From the NCBI RefSeq assembly GCF_009939005.1, contig NZ_JAACJS010000015.1, positions 436,325-500,324 of the forward strand: 64,000 bases of DNA, given 5' to 3'. Every line of letters begins with the position of its first letter. Position 1 is the stretch's first letter. Source of the stretch: Sediminibacterium roseum. GTDB lineage: Bacteria > Bacteroidota > Bacteroidia > Chitinophagales > Chitinophagaceae. The position numbers and the translations under genes were made by a program. The notes below the pieces were generated by a model. That model saw only the letters and a program-made list of their open reading frames with translations. It ran no database searches and had not been told where the DNA came from. This document shows, in pieces, positions 1 to 9,598 of this stretch.

Positions 1-1496
1 TCCCTGTTGAAGAAAGTAGGATCTTCACAAGCCATGTATACCAGGATGGCGGTAAGGATCGCGTTGTTGCGCAGGTCATCAAACACCACTTTATCGTAGG
101 TATCGCGGTTGGTGTGCCAGGTATAATTTCCATACGACCAGTTCAGCGCGCCGAGTGAATAGCCGGGCGCACCTACTGCAACAAACGATGCATTGTCTGA
201 ACCTCCGCCCGCCGGTGAGCCGGGGAACGATGTGCGGATGGAATCTTTCATGTTCTTTGGCACCACTGCCAGCCAGCGCTCCATGTATTCTTTTGCATTT
301 TTAAAACCTGCGCCGCTCATGCTTACTACGCGCCCGGTTCCATTGTCCTGGTTAAACAATGCATGCAGTTTACTGATGATCTCCGGGTGATCTTCTGTGA
401 ATGCGCGTGAACCATTCAGTCCCTGCTCCTCACTGCCCCAGTGTCCAACGAGTATCGTTCTTTTCGGGTTTGGATAAACGCTTTTGAGTATGCGCATCGC
501 TTCCATCATCGTAAGCGTACCTGTGCCATTGTCGGTTGCACCGGTTCCGCCATCCCACGAATCGAAGTGTGCAGACAGCATTACATACTCATCCGGTTTT
601 TCCGATCCCTTGATCTCTGCAAGGGTGTTATAGGTAGGCACCATGCCATTGTCTTTCGAATCTGCTTTGATGCTGATCGTTGGTTTATCGCCCGATTCAA
701 CCAGGCGGTAGAGCAGGCCGTAATCTTCCAGCGCAATATCTACGGTTGGAATTTTAGTTGTGTATGCGTTGAATATTTTGTCAACACCAAAACCGGCCGA
801 CCAGTTGTTGCCGATGATGCCTTTTGCGCCTGCGCGCTCGAGGATGATCGGGAGCATGCGTGTTGAGTAACCGGTTTTCTTGATGCGTGCCGCCCATGCC
901 GCTGTTTGTGCCGCACGGTCCTTTGTCATTTTTTCAAACGATTCTTTGGTGGCAAATTCACGCCAGTTGTAATCCGGCCTGCCCGTTGGCTGCAGCATGG
1001 AGATGAGCACAAACTTTCCTTTGGCGTTGGGGAGCCATGCCTGGAACGCGAGTGAATCCGCCACATCGGGCAGGATGATGCACTCTGCGGTTACGGTTTT
1101 TCCTTTTGTAGATGGCGACCAGGCAAGTTGTGTTCCTTCGAGCGATCTTACGCGCGGTGTTACCATATCAATATGCGTGATGCCTCTTTCCCATCCCTTC
1201 CATTCGCCCCATTGTTCGTTGCGGGCGCTGATGCCCCATCCTGCGTATTTATCAACGGCCCAGTCGTTCGCTGCTTTCATGTTCGGCGTTCCCACCAACC
1301 GCGGGCCGATCCTGTCGAACAACTCGTGCGCAAGTTTTTCCAACTGTGATGTTGAATTGCCTTCGCTGATGATCCGGTCTACAATGGCATTGTTTTGGGC
1401 AACGGCTACCTGTGCAGACAACGACATCCATAAAATAAAGAGCCCGGCCATGTTCCTGACAAGTCCGGGACGGAAATAGTTTGGGATTGTTTTCAT
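1..1496 (-). CDS. M28-family zinc aminopeptidase, C-terminus beyond the left edge
   Basis: Secreted or periplasmic zinc exopeptidase of the M28 family, partial: 498 residues are visible and the end lies outside the window. The ATG at 1496 is followed by a basic, then hydrophobic stretch ending near AVAQ (about residue 34), which I read as a Sec signal peptide. The M28 zinc and catalytic residues are present: His310 and Asp322 in SAHFDSWDGGTGATDNGTG, Glu356/Glu357 in the SEEQG motif, Asp384 in NQDN and His461 in TWHTN. Residues 120-280 resemble the PA-type insert common in this family. It is transcribed away from the neighbouring response regulator and shows no operon partner here. Substrate is unknown; peptide scavenging is inferred. 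The family assignment is firm. Confidence 0.93.
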   Translation of the reverse strand, partial: MKTIPNYFRPGLVRNMAGLFILWMSLSAQVAVAQNNAIVDRIISEGNSTSQLEKLAHELFDRIGPRLVGTPNMKAANDWAVDKYAGWGISARNEQWGEWKGWERGITHIDMVTPRVRSLEGTQLAWSPSTKGKTVTAECIILPDVADSLAFQAWLPNAKGKFVLISMLQPTGRPDYNWREFATKESFEKMTKDRAAQTAAWAARIKKTGYSTRMLPIILERAGAKGIIGNNWSAGFGVDKIFNAYTTKIPTVDIALEDYGLLYRLVESGDKPTISIKADSKDNGMVPTYNTLAEIKGSEKPDEYVMLSAHFDSWDGGTGATDNGTGTLTMMEAMRILKSVYPNPKRTILVGHWGSEEQGLNGSRAFTEDHPEIISKLHALFNQDNGTGRVVSMSGAGFKNAKEYMERWLAVVPKNMKDSIRTSFPGSPAGGGSDNASFVAVGAPGYSLGALNWSYGNYTWHTNRDTYDKVVFDDLRNNAILTAILVYMACEDPTFFNR

Positions 1497-1622
1497 GCCC
1501 TAATATAAGAAGCAGGCTTTGAAAAACGAAGGAAAATCGGTGAGAGCGCATTGCCGGTCAGCGAGTTTGCGCCACAGGCGTTCAGCATGGCGTCAACCGG
1601 TACGCAGCGCAACCAGGCAGTA

Positions 1623-2048
1623 CTACGAAAAATACTTGCGCATGAACGCCGTTGCCTTCAGCTCTTCCAGGTTTTCGATGCTAAGCGGTTTGCTGATGAA
1701 TTGCTGCACCACGGGGTATTGTTTTGCGAGTGCGAAGTCTTCGGGATCGATGGTGGAAGAAAGAATGATGATGTGGGTATTGGATAATTTTTCGGCGTAA
1801 CGCGGGTTGTATTCTTCCAGGAATTCCCATCCGTTCATTACCGGCATGTTGATATCGAGCAAGATAAGTTCGGGTGCATTGCCCACCGGGTCAGGATCTT
1901 CCGCAAAAAGTTTCTCAAAATATTCAAGCGCCTCACTCCCGTCGATTGCCGTATCCACTTCCGCAGCGAAGCCCGTCCGTTTCAGCAGGAGTTGCGAAAT
2001 GGTTAGCGATATGGTATCATCATCAACGCAAAGTACTTTCCTGATCAT
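1623..2048 (-). CDS. Stand-alone response-regulator receiver domain protein
   Basis: A 141-residue CheY-like receiver with no output domain. The acidic pocket (Asp9-Asp11 in VDDD), the phospho-acceptor Asp65 in LLDINMP, Ser97/Ser98 in ILSS and Lys120 in ISKPLS are all present, so it should be phosphorylated by a histidine kinase. A loop of about ten extra residues around EDPDPVGNA precedes the Asp65 strand. Single-domain receivers of this kind in Bacteroidota usually act in phosphorelays or on protein partners rather than on DNA. No kinase is adjacent; the nearest genes make surface polysaccharide, but a link is only positional. Family is certain, pathway unknown. Confidence 0.93.
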   Translation of the reverse strand: MIRKVLCVDDDTISLTISQLLLKRTGFAAEVDTAIDGSEALEYFEKLFAEDPDPVGNAPELILLDINMPVMNGWEFLEEYNPRYAEKLSNTHIIILSSTIDPEDFALAKQYPVVQQFISKPLSIENLEELKATAFMRKYFS

Positions 2049-2258
2049 CAGTTTTAATTAAGCCTTGTTAAACCAATTGTTGAAAATTGATATGACTGCA
2101 AAAGAACGGTTTCAAAAAAGAGTTTTTATAAAATTGAATGTACTCATTTTTATCAACCGGCACAAGGTAAAAGTTTTAGGTTGATAAAATTAAAAGGCGC
2201 TTAAAAAAAATTGACGTTTTTGCGATCATTGCTGTCCACTTCTTCTACCTGTTCAAAA

Positions 2259-3425
2259 TCATTTCCGTTCCGCTTTCTCCCAATTAACGGGCTGCCCCTT
2301 GAACACATAGCGGAAAAGCCCTTCGATCAACCCGTAATTCATCAGGCAGAAATAATAAGGGAGGAAGAAGAACCGTGGGTGTATCTTTTGTTTGCGCAGC
2401 AGCCATCCCGCGGATGCGAGCAGGTAAAAGCCCAGTTGCACATACAACAAGGAAGCGGTAAGGATTTCGTGTTCCTCATACAAGAATACGTTGCTTACAA
2501 AGACAACGACCAGCAGGAACGGCGTTACGATCCACCGCAGGATCCTGTGGCTCGCGTATTCGAACCAGAGCATCGGCCTTGCAAAGAGCAGCGGCCAGAA
2601 CGGCAAACGCAACATCGCCTGTATATCGCCTGCCGCAATGCGGATCTTTCTCTTGCGCTCCTCGGCGAGCGTTGGCGATGCCGGCTCCGTTGCGCAGGCA
2701 GCGGGCTCGTATTTTACCCGGTATCCCCTTGCGGCGATCTTCATAGAAAGCTGGAAATCGTCGAGAATGGTATCTGTTGCAACGGGCTCGTACAATCGCG
2801 TACGCATGCTGTACAATTCGCCCGCGGCGCCCGCAATGGAATATACTTCTGATTCGAGGCGTTTGAGGAACGATTCGTATTTCCAGTAGAATCCTTCGCC
2901 CGCAGTGGCATCGTTCACGTTCGACACATCCACCCGTTTTTCTCCCGATACGGCGCCGGTTTTTTCATCTGCAAAATGTTTACCCAGGTGCAGCAGCGCG
3001 GTACGGTTCAACATCGTATTCGCATCGGTCAGCACAACGATCTCTGTCTGCACCTCCTGCATGGCACGATGAATCGCTGCCACTTTACCCTGCCGTTCCG
3101 GCTGGTGCAGCAGCTGAACCTGCGGGTGGCGCCGCACAGCTTCTGCTGTACCATCGGTTGAGCCATCGGTGATGAAAATAATGCGTTTCTCCCCTTCGGG
3201 GTAATCGAGCAGCAATGTGTTGCTGATCTTTTTTTCGATACAGTTTATTTCGTTGTAGGCCGTTACAACAACGGTAAGCGAAGGGGTAAAAACCCCTGTT
3301 TGTTTTTTCCTGGAAAATATTTTTTTGATGATCATCAGCACGAACAGTATCGCCCCATAACCCATGTAAGTATAGAGGATGATGAAGATGCCGGTGAAGA
3401 ACAAGGTTTCCATTGGTGTAAACAT
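2259..3425 (-). CDS. Membrane glycosyltransferase, GT2 family
   Basis: Inner-membrane family 2 glycosyltransferase of 388 residues that transfers a sugar from a nucleotide-activated donor with the active site in the cytoplasm. One N-terminal membrane segment (about residues 8-32) precedes the GT-A fold, which starts with VVVTAYNE (52-59). The metal and donor site is TDAN at 133-136, the acceptor or base motif is the DD pair at 222-223 (LDDFQLSMK), and a basic RKRKIR patch lies at 258-263. Hydrophobic segments close the protein (roughly 285-370). ATG codons at residues 1 and 5 are both plausible starts. It lies 69 bp downstream of the FkbM methyltransferase on the same strand, suggesting a shared role in making or decorating a surface glycan. 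Confidence 0.88.
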   Translation of the reverse strand: MFTPMETLFFTGIFIILYTYMGYGAILFVLMIIKKIFSRKKQTGVFTPSLTVVVTAYNEINCIEKKISNTLLLDYPEGEKRIIFITDGSTDGTAEAVRRHPQVQLLHQPERQGKVAAIHRAMQEVQTEIVVLTDANTMLNRTALLHLGKHFADEKTGAVSGEKRVDVSNVNDATAGEGFYWKYESFLKRLESEVYSIAGAAGELYSMRTRLYEPVATDTILDDFQLSMKIAARGYRVKYEPAACATEPASPTLAEERKRKIRIAAGDIQAMLRLPFWPLLFARPMLWFEYASHRILRWIVTPFLLVVVFVSNVFLYEEHEILTASLLYVQLGFYLLASAGWLLRKQKIHPRFFFLPYYFCLMNYGLIEGLFRYVFKGQPVNWEKAERK

Positions 3426-3494
3426 ACTGTTTTTGCGGAACCAAAGAGGAACGGCCGGTTGTAAGAACCAAAACCGAAAGGGCGCGTTTGCCTG

Positions 3495-4235
3495 TCAATC
3501 ACCTTTGTGCACAAAAAAATAATCCAGCACATCCTCTCCATTGTATTGCACCAACCTGCCGTTCACGAGGATCTTTGCCTCATAGCCCAACCCGCGCATC
3601 AATTGCAGGCATGGCTCTTTGCGGGCGTCGTTCCACAACTCGCAGAATACGATGGGTTTGTTGTTGCGGAGGGTTTCGGTGCCGCCTTTCAAAACAAAGT
3701 ATTCAAAATTCTCGACGTCTATTTTGATAGCGGTGATGTTTGAAATACCCCTGATGTCATCCAGCCGCGCCACAGGAACAACAAAGCCCGTTCCGTTCAC
3801 TTCCTTTCCATCGGTCATCCTGCTCCAGCCCTGCATACGCGAGCCATGGTGTTGCGGCATGATCATCGTGGCCTGCCCGGGCGTGTCGCCGAGTGCGGTG
3901 TTGTAAAGTCGCACGTTCCTGACCCCGTAAAACCGCACCGTTTTTTCAAGCGCCGCATAATTTTCCTGCACGGGTTCGAACGCATGCACCACTGCCCCGG
4001 GAAACCGCTTCGCCAGCAATACTGTATTGATACCGATGTTGGCGCCGATGTCGAGGATGGCCCCTTCGTTGGGTACCATCCCCATAAAAAAGCGAAATGC
4101 TTTTTCTGCTTTCAAAACGCGGATGCGGTTGATGTTGAATATCGAAAAAACGAAAAGATACCGGTCGAAACCAAGTACCCGCTGGGCCATTCTTCGCAGG
4201 ATATTCTTCAGCATCTTGTTTTTCTGTTTTGCCAC
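3495..4235 (-). CDS. FkbM-family SAM-dependent methyltransferase
   Basis: A 246-residue O-methyltransferase of the FkbM family. The SAM-binding glycine motif is LDIGANIGIN at 61-70, the acidic residue ending strand 2 lies in HAFEPVQEN, and the family-typical IKIDVENFEYFVLKG followed by FCELWN is in the C-terminal half. FkbM proteins next to glycosyltransferases usually methylate sugars of surface polysaccharides or glycolipids; that role is inferred here from the downstream GT2 gene and the divergent sugar-transferase operon. The N-terminus is basic with no signal peptide, so it is cytoplasmic. The divergent gene starts about 160 bp away. Confidence 0.88.
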   Translation of the reverse strand: MAKQKNKMLKNILRRMAQRVLGFDRYLFVFSIFNINRIRVLKAEKAFRFFMGMVPNEGAILDIGANIGINTVLLAKRFPGAVVHAFEPVQENYAALEKTVRFYGVRNVRLYNTALGDTPGQATMIMPQHHGSRMQGWSRMTDGKEVNGTGFVVPVARLDDIRGISNITAIKIDVENFEYFVLKGGTETLRNNKPIVFCELWNDARKEPCLQLMRGLGYEAKILVNGRLVQYNGEDVLDYFFVHKGD

Positions 4236-4396
4236 CGCCTACCAATGGTGCGGAATGAAGGATTAATATAGGCATTTTGCCCTACCATGTGCCGAATCCG
4301 TTAAAAAACAGTGTATAATATCCACATCGGGTGCAAACAGGCCGCTCGGGCGATCTTAATAATTATATTTACCCATTATTTAAAAAAGCTATTGCT

Positions 4397-5371
4397 ATGC
4401 TTAAAGTTGGAGTTTTTGGCGTTGGCCATCTCGGCAAGTTTCACCTGAACAACTGGAAAGAGATAGAGGGCGTGAAACTGGTTGGCTTTTTTGACCCGAA
4501 CAACGAGAACGCGAAAGCCGTTACGGAAGAATATGGCCTCAAACGTTTTATGGACGAAGAAAAGCTGATGGACGCCTGCGACATCATTGACGTGATAGCC
4601 CCCACCGATCACCATTTCCAGATCTGTATGCAGGCCATCCGCAAAGGCAAACATGTGTTTGTGGAGAAACCCATCACGCATACCCTGCAGGAAGGGCGCG
4701 ATATTGTAAGCATGGTGCGGGAGGCGAACATCAAAATGCAGGTAGGACATGTAGAGCGTTTCAACCCTGCGTACCTTGCCATCAAAGACATACCGCTCAA
4801 CCCGATGTTCATTGAAGTGCACAGGCTTGCACAGTTTAACCCGCGTGGTACGGAAGTAAGTGTGATCCTCGACCTGATGATCCACGACATTGATATTATT
4901 CTCAGCCTGGTAAAGAGCGATGTAAAAAACATTTCAGCAAGCGGCGTAGCGGTAATGACCGAAACGCCAGACATCGCCAACGTGCGCATCGAGTTCAACA
5001 ATGGCTGCGTGGCCAACTTAACAAGCAGCCGCATCAGTATGAAAAAGATGCGCAAGATGCGGTTGTTCCAGAAAGATGCTTACCTGGGCATTGACTTCCT
5101 CGAAAAGAAAACAGAGATCATCAAACTGAAACAACCCGGAGATGTGAACGTGTTTTCATTCGATATCGAAACAAAAGACGGTAAGAAGACGATTGCCATT
5201 GCAAACCCCAGCATACAGCCTTTGAACGCGATCAAGCTGGAACTGGAATCGTTTGTGGATTCGATCGTAAACAACAAACCCACTGTTGTTAGCGAGCTCG
5301 ATGGATTTCTTGCACTGGAAGTGGCGCACAAGATTCTAGAAAAGATCAGCAACACCAGCATCCTTGTATAA
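4397..5371 (+). CDS. Gfo/Idh/MocA-family sugar oxidoreductase
   Basis: NAD(P)-dependent oxidoreductase of 324 residues acting on a sugar or nucleotide-sugar. The Rossmann motif GVGHLG (8-13) follows directly on the ATG at 4397, so I choose that start; the longer reading frame from 4331 adds a non-conserved 22-residue stretch. The EKP motif with the catalytic-site lysine is at 90-92 (FVEKPITH), and the C-terminal Gfo/Idh substrate domain includes LMIHDIDIIL. It lies 5 bp before the sugar-phosphate transferase gene, so the two are almost certainly cotranscribed. The usual job of such a neighbour is to supply an unusual sugar for glycan assembly. Exact substrate unknown. Confidence 0.9.
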   Translation: MLKVGVFGVGHLGKFHLNNWKEIEGVKLVGFFDPNNENAKAVTEEYGLKRFMDEEKLMDACDIIDVIAPTDHHFQICMQAIRKGKHVFVEKPITHTLQEGRDIVSMVREANIKMQVGHVERFNPAYLAIKDIPLNPMFIEVHRLAQFNPRGTEVSVILDLMIHDIDIILSLVKSDVKNISASGVAVMTETPDIANVRIEFNNGCVANLTSSRISMKKMRKMRLFQKDAYLGIDFLEKKTEIIKLKQPGDVNVFSFDIETKDGKKTIAIANPSIQPLNAIKLELESFVDSIVNNKPTVVSELDGFLALEVAHKILEKISNTSILV

Positions 5372-5376
5372 AAACG

Positions 5377-6747
5377 ATGAGCGGCAGAAAAAAGAATATC
5401 AACTGGTACCTGATCAGCGATTACATTTTTTCTGTAATAACATGGCTGTTGTACGGTATGTACATTGGTGCAAACGTTTTGGAAAACCCTTTTTTCCCGG
5501 GGTCGGCACTCATCGCCCTGTTGTGGGTATTGATCTATGCTTTTACCGGCAGTTACCACCGCTCGCTTTACGAAAAATCAAGGCTGAATGAATTAACGGG
5601 AACGCTGGTGTTTACTTTCACGGGTTGTTTTGTACTTGCGTTCTGCGGGTTCGACGATTCGCTTAAAAATTTCAGTCATTTCTTTTTCTATTTTATCGTA
5701 CAGTTCCTGCTCATCGCCCTGGGAAGGAGCATACTGCTGTACCGCGTTAAACGGCAGCTCATCAAAGGGGAAATTTTCTTCAATACGCTCATCATAGGCA
5801 ACAATGTGAATGCCGTGAAGCTCTATAAAGAGTTGAACCGGAACTTCAGCTACCTCGGTTTTAAAGTGGTGGGGTTTGTAACGCTTACAGAGGAAACGCG
5901 GAACGGGTTGGGCAAATGGATACCGCACCTGGGCAGCACCCAAAAACTCGCAGCCATCGTTGATCAATACAAGATAGAAAAAGTGATCCTTTCACCCGAC
6001 AAAAAACAGGATGGCATTGCAGAAGAACTGATCAATGTATTGGCGCAGAAAGATGTGGACATTAAACTTGTACCCAATACCATCGACATCATATCCGGTT
6101 CTGTAAAAACAACGAACGTACTGGGTGCGGTGTTAATCGATATACAAAGCAGCGCGTTATCGCCGCGTGAGCAAAATGTAAAAAGGCTGATCGATGTTTT
6201 GTTTTCCGTGATCGCACTGGTTGTATCCAGTCCCGCATTGCTCTTCCTTGCCATCCGCACGGCGCTCTCCTCGCCTGGTGGTATTTTTTACAGCCAGGAA
6301 AGGATCGGCTATAAAGGCAAGCCTTTTACCATTTACAAATTCAGGAGCATGGTGGCGGATGCGGAAAAGGATGGGCCCGCCCTGTCGAGCGACAACGACC
6401 CGCGTATTACAAAATGGGGAAAGACCATGCGCAAATGGCGGCTGGATGAGTTGCCGCAGTTGTGGAACATCATCAGGGGAGATATGAGTTTTGTGGGGCC
6501 GCGTCCCGAGCGCCGCGAATACATAGACCAGCTCATGCTGCAAACACCTTATTACCGTTACCTGCTGAAAGCCAAGCCGGGCCTCACTTCCTGGGGCATG
6601 GTGCAGTTTGGTTATGCATCTAATGTGGAAGAGATGATCCAGCGGATGGAATATGACCTGGTGTACATAGAGAACGCATCGCTGCTGCTCGACCTTAAAA
6701 TAATGGCGCATACGATGCGTATCATTTTATCGGGCAAGGGTAAATAA
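5377..6747 (+). CDS. Initiating undecaprenyl-phosphate sugar phosphotransferase (WcaJ-like)
   Basis: Polyprenol-phosphate sugar-1-phosphate transferase of 456 residues that starts a repeat unit of exopolysaccharide or O-antigen on the lipid carrier. It has the full polytopic layout: four or so N-terminal membrane helices (about 12-125), a cytoplasmic CoA-binding-like domain (about 135-240), a re-entrant helix near 268-292, and the catalytic bacterial sugar-transferase domain with FYSQERIGYKGKPF (304-317), KFRSM (321-325), the DELPQLWN stretch (357-364) and VGPRPERRE. It follows the oxidoreductase by 5 bp. The sugar added first cannot be told from sequence alone. Confidence 0.93.
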   Translation: MSGRKKNINWYLISDYIFSVITWLLYGMYIGANVLENPFFPGSALIALLWVLIYAFTGSYHRSLYEKSRLNELTGTLVFTFTGCFVLAFCGFDDSLKNFSHFFFYFIVQFLLIALGRSILLYRVKRQLIKGEIFFNTLIIGNNVNAVKLYKELNRNFSYLGFKVVGFVTLTEETRNGLGKWIPHLGSTQKLAAIVDQYKIEKVILSPDKKQDGIAEELINVLAQKDVDIKLVPNTIDIISGSVKTTNVLGAVLIDIQSSALSPREQNVKRLIDVLFSVIALVVSSPALLFLAIRTALSSPGGIFYSQERIGYKGKPFTIYKFRSMVADAEKDGPALSSDNDPRITKWGKTMRKWRLDELPQLWNIIRGDMSFVGPRPERREYIDQLMLQTPYYRYLLKAKPGLTSWGMVQFGYASNVEEMIQRMEYDLVYIENASLLLDLKIMAHTMRIILSGKGK

Positions 6748-6785
6748 TCGGGCGCGGGAACAGGAATTGCAGTATTTTTCATTGC

Positions 6786-7703
6786 ATGAAGAAGCGGATC
6801 AAAATATTGCCGTCGAAACGCATCGATAAAGAAAAGTGGGATGCCTGTGTTGCCGCCCACGACAATGGCCTGATCTACTCATCCACCATTTACCTCGACG
6901 CGATGGCGCAGAACTGGCACGGGCTGGTGGTAGACGATTACGCCGTGGTAATGGCGCTTCCGTGGAAAAGAAAAATGAGGATCCGGTATGGCTATACGCC
7001 GGCATTTATTCAGCAGCTGGGCCTGGTGGGCGAGGTTGCAGAGGATGACCTTCCCAAAATCCTCAAACTCATTTACCGGTTTTATGCGTTTGCAGATTTC
7101 AATTTCAACTTTTCAAACCATGGTATACAGCGCATCCTGCCGGTGATACCGCGCACGAATTTCCTGGTCGATCTTTCTGCAGGCTATGAACACATCAGGT
7201 CGCATTACAAAAGCAACCTGAAAGAGAACATCCGCAAGGCCGGGGGAGAAGCGTTTGCTTATGCGGCGGGAATGATTGAAGACGGCGTTCAGCTGTACCA
7301 CGATCATTACAAGGCGCGTATGAAACATGTTCGCGAGAAAGACTATCTCCATTTCAGGCAGCTCTGCAAAACGCTGGAGACGGATGGCCGTTGTTTTGCG
7401 CGCACCGCGCGGGACCAGCACAACCAGATACTCGCGTTTGCGATTTTTTTGAGGGACAAAAAACGTATCTACAACATCATGAACACCACAACGCATGAGG
7501 GCCGAAACAGGGAAGCCAACCATTTCCTGCTCAACCGCGTGCTGCACGAGTTTGCGGGCGAGCCCCTGCTGTTCGATTTTGAAGGGTCGGAACTGTCGGG
7601 CGTTCGTGAGTTCTATGAAAATTTCGGGCCCGTAAACCAACCTTATTTCCATTATCATTACAATGGGTATACCTGGCCGCTGCACCTTTTGAAGAAGAAA
7701 TGA
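6786..7703 (+). CDS. FemAB/GNAT-like acyltransferase family protein
   Basis: A cytoplasmic protein of 305 residues with the overall look of the FemAB/peptidoglycan-bridge and BioF2-like GNAT superfamily. An N-terminal half carries aromatic and basic patches (LPWKRKMRIRYGYTPAFIQ), and a C-terminal half carries SNLKENIRKA, an aromatic-charged helix, and the closing LFDFEGSELSGVREFYENFG stretch seen in such proteins. It begins 38 bp after the sugar transferase on the same strand, so it probably belongs to the same operon. Members of this group transfer amino acids or acyl groups from tRNA or CoA carriers. The assignment rests on remote resemblance, and the donor and acceptor are unknown. Confidence 0.6.
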   Translation: MKKRIKILPSKRIDKEKWDACVAAHDNGLIYSSTIYLDAMAQNWHGLVVDDYAVVMALPWKRKMRIRYGYTPAFIQQLGLVGEVAEDDLPKILKLIYRFYAFADFNFNFSNHGIQRILPVIPRTNFLVDLSAGYEHIRSHYKSNLKENIRKAGGEAFAYAAGMIEDGVQLYHDHYKARMKHVREKDYLHFRQLCKTLETDGRCFARTARDQHNQILAFAIFLRDKKRIYNIMNTTTHEGRNREANHFLLNRVLHEFAGEPLLFDFEGSELSGVREFYENFGPVNQPYFHYHYNGYTWPLHLLKKK

Positions 7704-7756
7704 CGGGCAGGGCGCAACAGCAATGCATACTGTTGCAGCGGAAGAACGGTGATTGT

Positions 7757-8428
7757 TTACAAACGATCCTTCAGTATCCGTTCGGCCACCAAAAGATCCA
7801 CGGGTCTTGTGATCTTGATGTTCTCATGTTCCCCATCCACCAGGAAAACCTTATGGCCGGCTGCCTCTGCCACCGTGGCCTCATCGGTGAACGAATCGTT
7901 GTACGGCGTATCATACGCAGGTAAAATGATTTCGCTGCGGAAGGTTTGTGGTGTTTGTATGATACGCACATAGCTGCGGTTGGCCACGGTATGGTTGTCG
8001 CCATCAACAATACGGATGCTGTCTGTAGCGGCCACCGCCGGTATGGCGCTGCCTTTTTCGAGCGCCTGGTTGTAACAGCGGTTGATGAGCGCGCTGGTAA
8101 CCAGGCAGCGAACGCCATCGTGAACAAAAACCACCGAGGGCTCTTTCACCAGTGCCAGCCCGTTCTGAACGGAATGAAAACGCGTGGCGCCGCCTTCTGT
8201 TATGGTAACCCGCGCAGCAGCATCGAGGCCGGCAACGATGCTTTCGCCTTCGGCCCTGTTGTTGGAAGGCAGAACCAGAATGATGCTGATGTCGTCAAAA
8301 GAAGAAAGAAAAGCCCTTACAGAATACCAGAGCAGGGGTTTGCCGTTGAGCAGCAGGAATTGTTTTGGCGTTGCCACGCCCATTCTCTGGCCAGATCCTC
8401 CTGCAACAATTACGGCGTATTTTTTCAT
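7757..8428 (-). CDS. ispD: 2-C-methyl-D-erythritol 4-phosphate cytidylyltransferase
   Basis: Third enzyme of the non-mevalonate isoprenoid pathway; it joins CTP and methylerythritol 4-phosphate to give CDP-ME. The 223-residue protein starts at the ATG at 8428, where the CTP-binding loop VAGGSGQRMG and PKQF follow directly. A longer frame from 8512 adds 28 residues that overlap the terminator of the upstream gene and is rejected. VHDGVRC corresponds to the usual VHDAVRP motif, with a small change at its end; DEATVAE, the late acidic motif, is intact. Length and order of motifs match IspD. The adjacent plus-strand gene ends 53 bp away, so the two converge. Confidence 0.95.
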   Translation of the reverse strand: MKKYAVIVAGGSGQRMGVATPKQFLLLNGKPLLWYSVRAFLSSFDDISIILVLPSNNRAEGESIVAGLDAAARVTITEGGATRFHSVQNGLALVKEPSVVFVHDGVRCLVTSALINRCYNQALEKGSAIPAVAATDSIRIVDGDNHTVANRSYVRIIQTPQTFRSEIILPAYDTPYNDSFTDEATVAEAAGHKVFLVDGEHENIKITRPVDLLVAERILKDRL

Positions 8429-8454
8429 ATTGAAAGGGTCGATGCGGGCAAATA

Positions 8455-8482
8455 AAAAGGAGCTACAAAAGTAGCCCCTTTT
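8455..8482 (-). terminator. Intrinsic terminator after the isoaspartyl peptidase gene
   Basis: Twelve-base-pair stem (arms 8455-8466 and 8471-8482) with a four-base loop. On the minus strand it ends in TTTTTATTT, so it should stop transcription of the gene ending at 8519, just before ispD begins. T-richness on the other side may let it work in both directions. Confidence 0.75.
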
Positions 8483-8518
8483 ATTTTTCTCATGTTCATA
8501 TACGTGTACCAAATATAA

Positions 8519-9466
8519 CTATTTATAGATAGAAACCTCGTTCAGCCCCCCACTATTTTTCACCCCGCGGTACATGCCTGCGCTGTTGAAAACCAGGGCC
8601 GGATTGCCTTTGGCGTCTACGCCGATCATTCCCCCCTCGCCCTCCATTTTGAGGAGCTTGTCGTTCACCACCACATCCATTGCCTCCTGCAGGCTGAGGC
8701 CCTTGTATTCCACCAGGCAGCTCACATCGTAGGCGGCAACGGCGCGGATGAACATTTCGCCGTGCCCCGTGCAGCTGATGGCGCAGGTGCGGTTATTGGC
8801 ATAGGTGCCGCCGCCGATCATGGGGCTGTCGCCTATCCGCCCGTATTTTTTATTGGTCATACCCCCGGTTGAGGTGGCTGCGGCCAGGTTTCCATAGGCA
8901 TCAAAGGCCACGGCGCCTACGGTTCCGAACTTTTTATCGCGCATCAGTTCTTCCAGCTGGTGGTGTGTATGGTCGAGTGAATAATTATCTGAATCGCGGA
9001 TGGCCTTCCACTGGTCGTAACGGAACTGGGAAAAGAAATATTCATCCGGCTCCAGCTTAACCCCCTGTTTGATGGCGAAATCGTTGGCCCCTTTGCCGCT
9101 GAGAAAAACATGGTTGCTGTTGCGCATTACTTCCGTAGCAAGTTCTATGGGATTGCGCACGTTGCGTACGCCGGCCACCGCACCTGCAGAGAGGTCGGAT
9201 CCATCCATGATGGCCGCGTCCATTTCCTGTACGCCTTTTTTGGTGAACACGGAGCCCCTGCCTGCGTTGAAAAGAATATTGTCTTCGAGCGCAACCACAG
9301 CCGCTTTTACTGCGTTTACCGCGGTACCGCCCTGTTCGAGCACGGCATAGCTAACGTTAAGTGCATCGTGCAACCCATCGAGGTACGCTTTTTCGAGGCC
9401 GGGCGTCATGTCTTCCTTGACGATGGTACCTGCTCCCCCATGTATTACGATCGTGAAATTTGCCAT
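8519..9466 (-). CDS. Isoaspartyl peptidase / L-asparaginase (Ntn hydrolase, T2 family)
   Basis: N-terminal-nucleophile amidohydrolase of 315 residues. Such enzymes are made as a precursor that cleaves itself before a Thr, freeing alpha and beta chains. Here the expected cut lies before Thr182 in KKFGTVGAVA, with the later GRIGDSPMIGGGTYA and TGHGEMFIR motifs forming the active site and oxyanion region. There is no signal peptide (MANFTIVIHGGAG), so it is likely cytoplasmic, unlike secreted relatives. It hydrolyses beta-aspartyl dipeptides and often asparagine. Because this genome also carries cphA and cphB about 38 kb away, it could finish cyanophycin breakdown by splitting beta-Asp-Arg; that is inference. 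Confidence 0.93.
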   Translation of the reverse strand: MANFTIVIHGGAGTIVKEDMTPGLEKAYLDGLHDALNVSYAVLEQGGTAVNAVKAAVVALEDNILFNAGRGSVFTKKGVQEMDAAIMDGSDLSAGAVAGVRNVRNPIELATEVMRNSNHVFLSGKGANDFAIKQGVKLEPDEYFFSQFRYDQWKAIRDSDNYSLDHTHHQLEELMRDKKFGTVGAVAFDAYGNLAAATSTGGMTNKKYGRIGDSPMIGGGTYANNRTCAISCTGHGEMFIRAVAAYDVSCLVEYKGLSLQEAMDVVVNDKLLKMEGEGGMIGVDAKGNPALVFNSAGMYRGVKNSGGLNEVSIYK

Positions 9467-9598
9467 GGGGCAAAATTAAAAGTTAGTGCGGGTGAGAAGT
9501 TCCAATTATTTCGGGAGATCGTTAGACGATATTCAATCAATTAGCACCAATGCTTGAATTTTGGCCGTTTTAGCGGCAACCGCCTCTCTTAACAATGT

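Noticed and set aside
8429..8512. Longer start for ispD at 8512
   Set aside because: The extra 28 residues are encoded by the terminator of the upstream gene and precede the invariant nucleotide-binding start.
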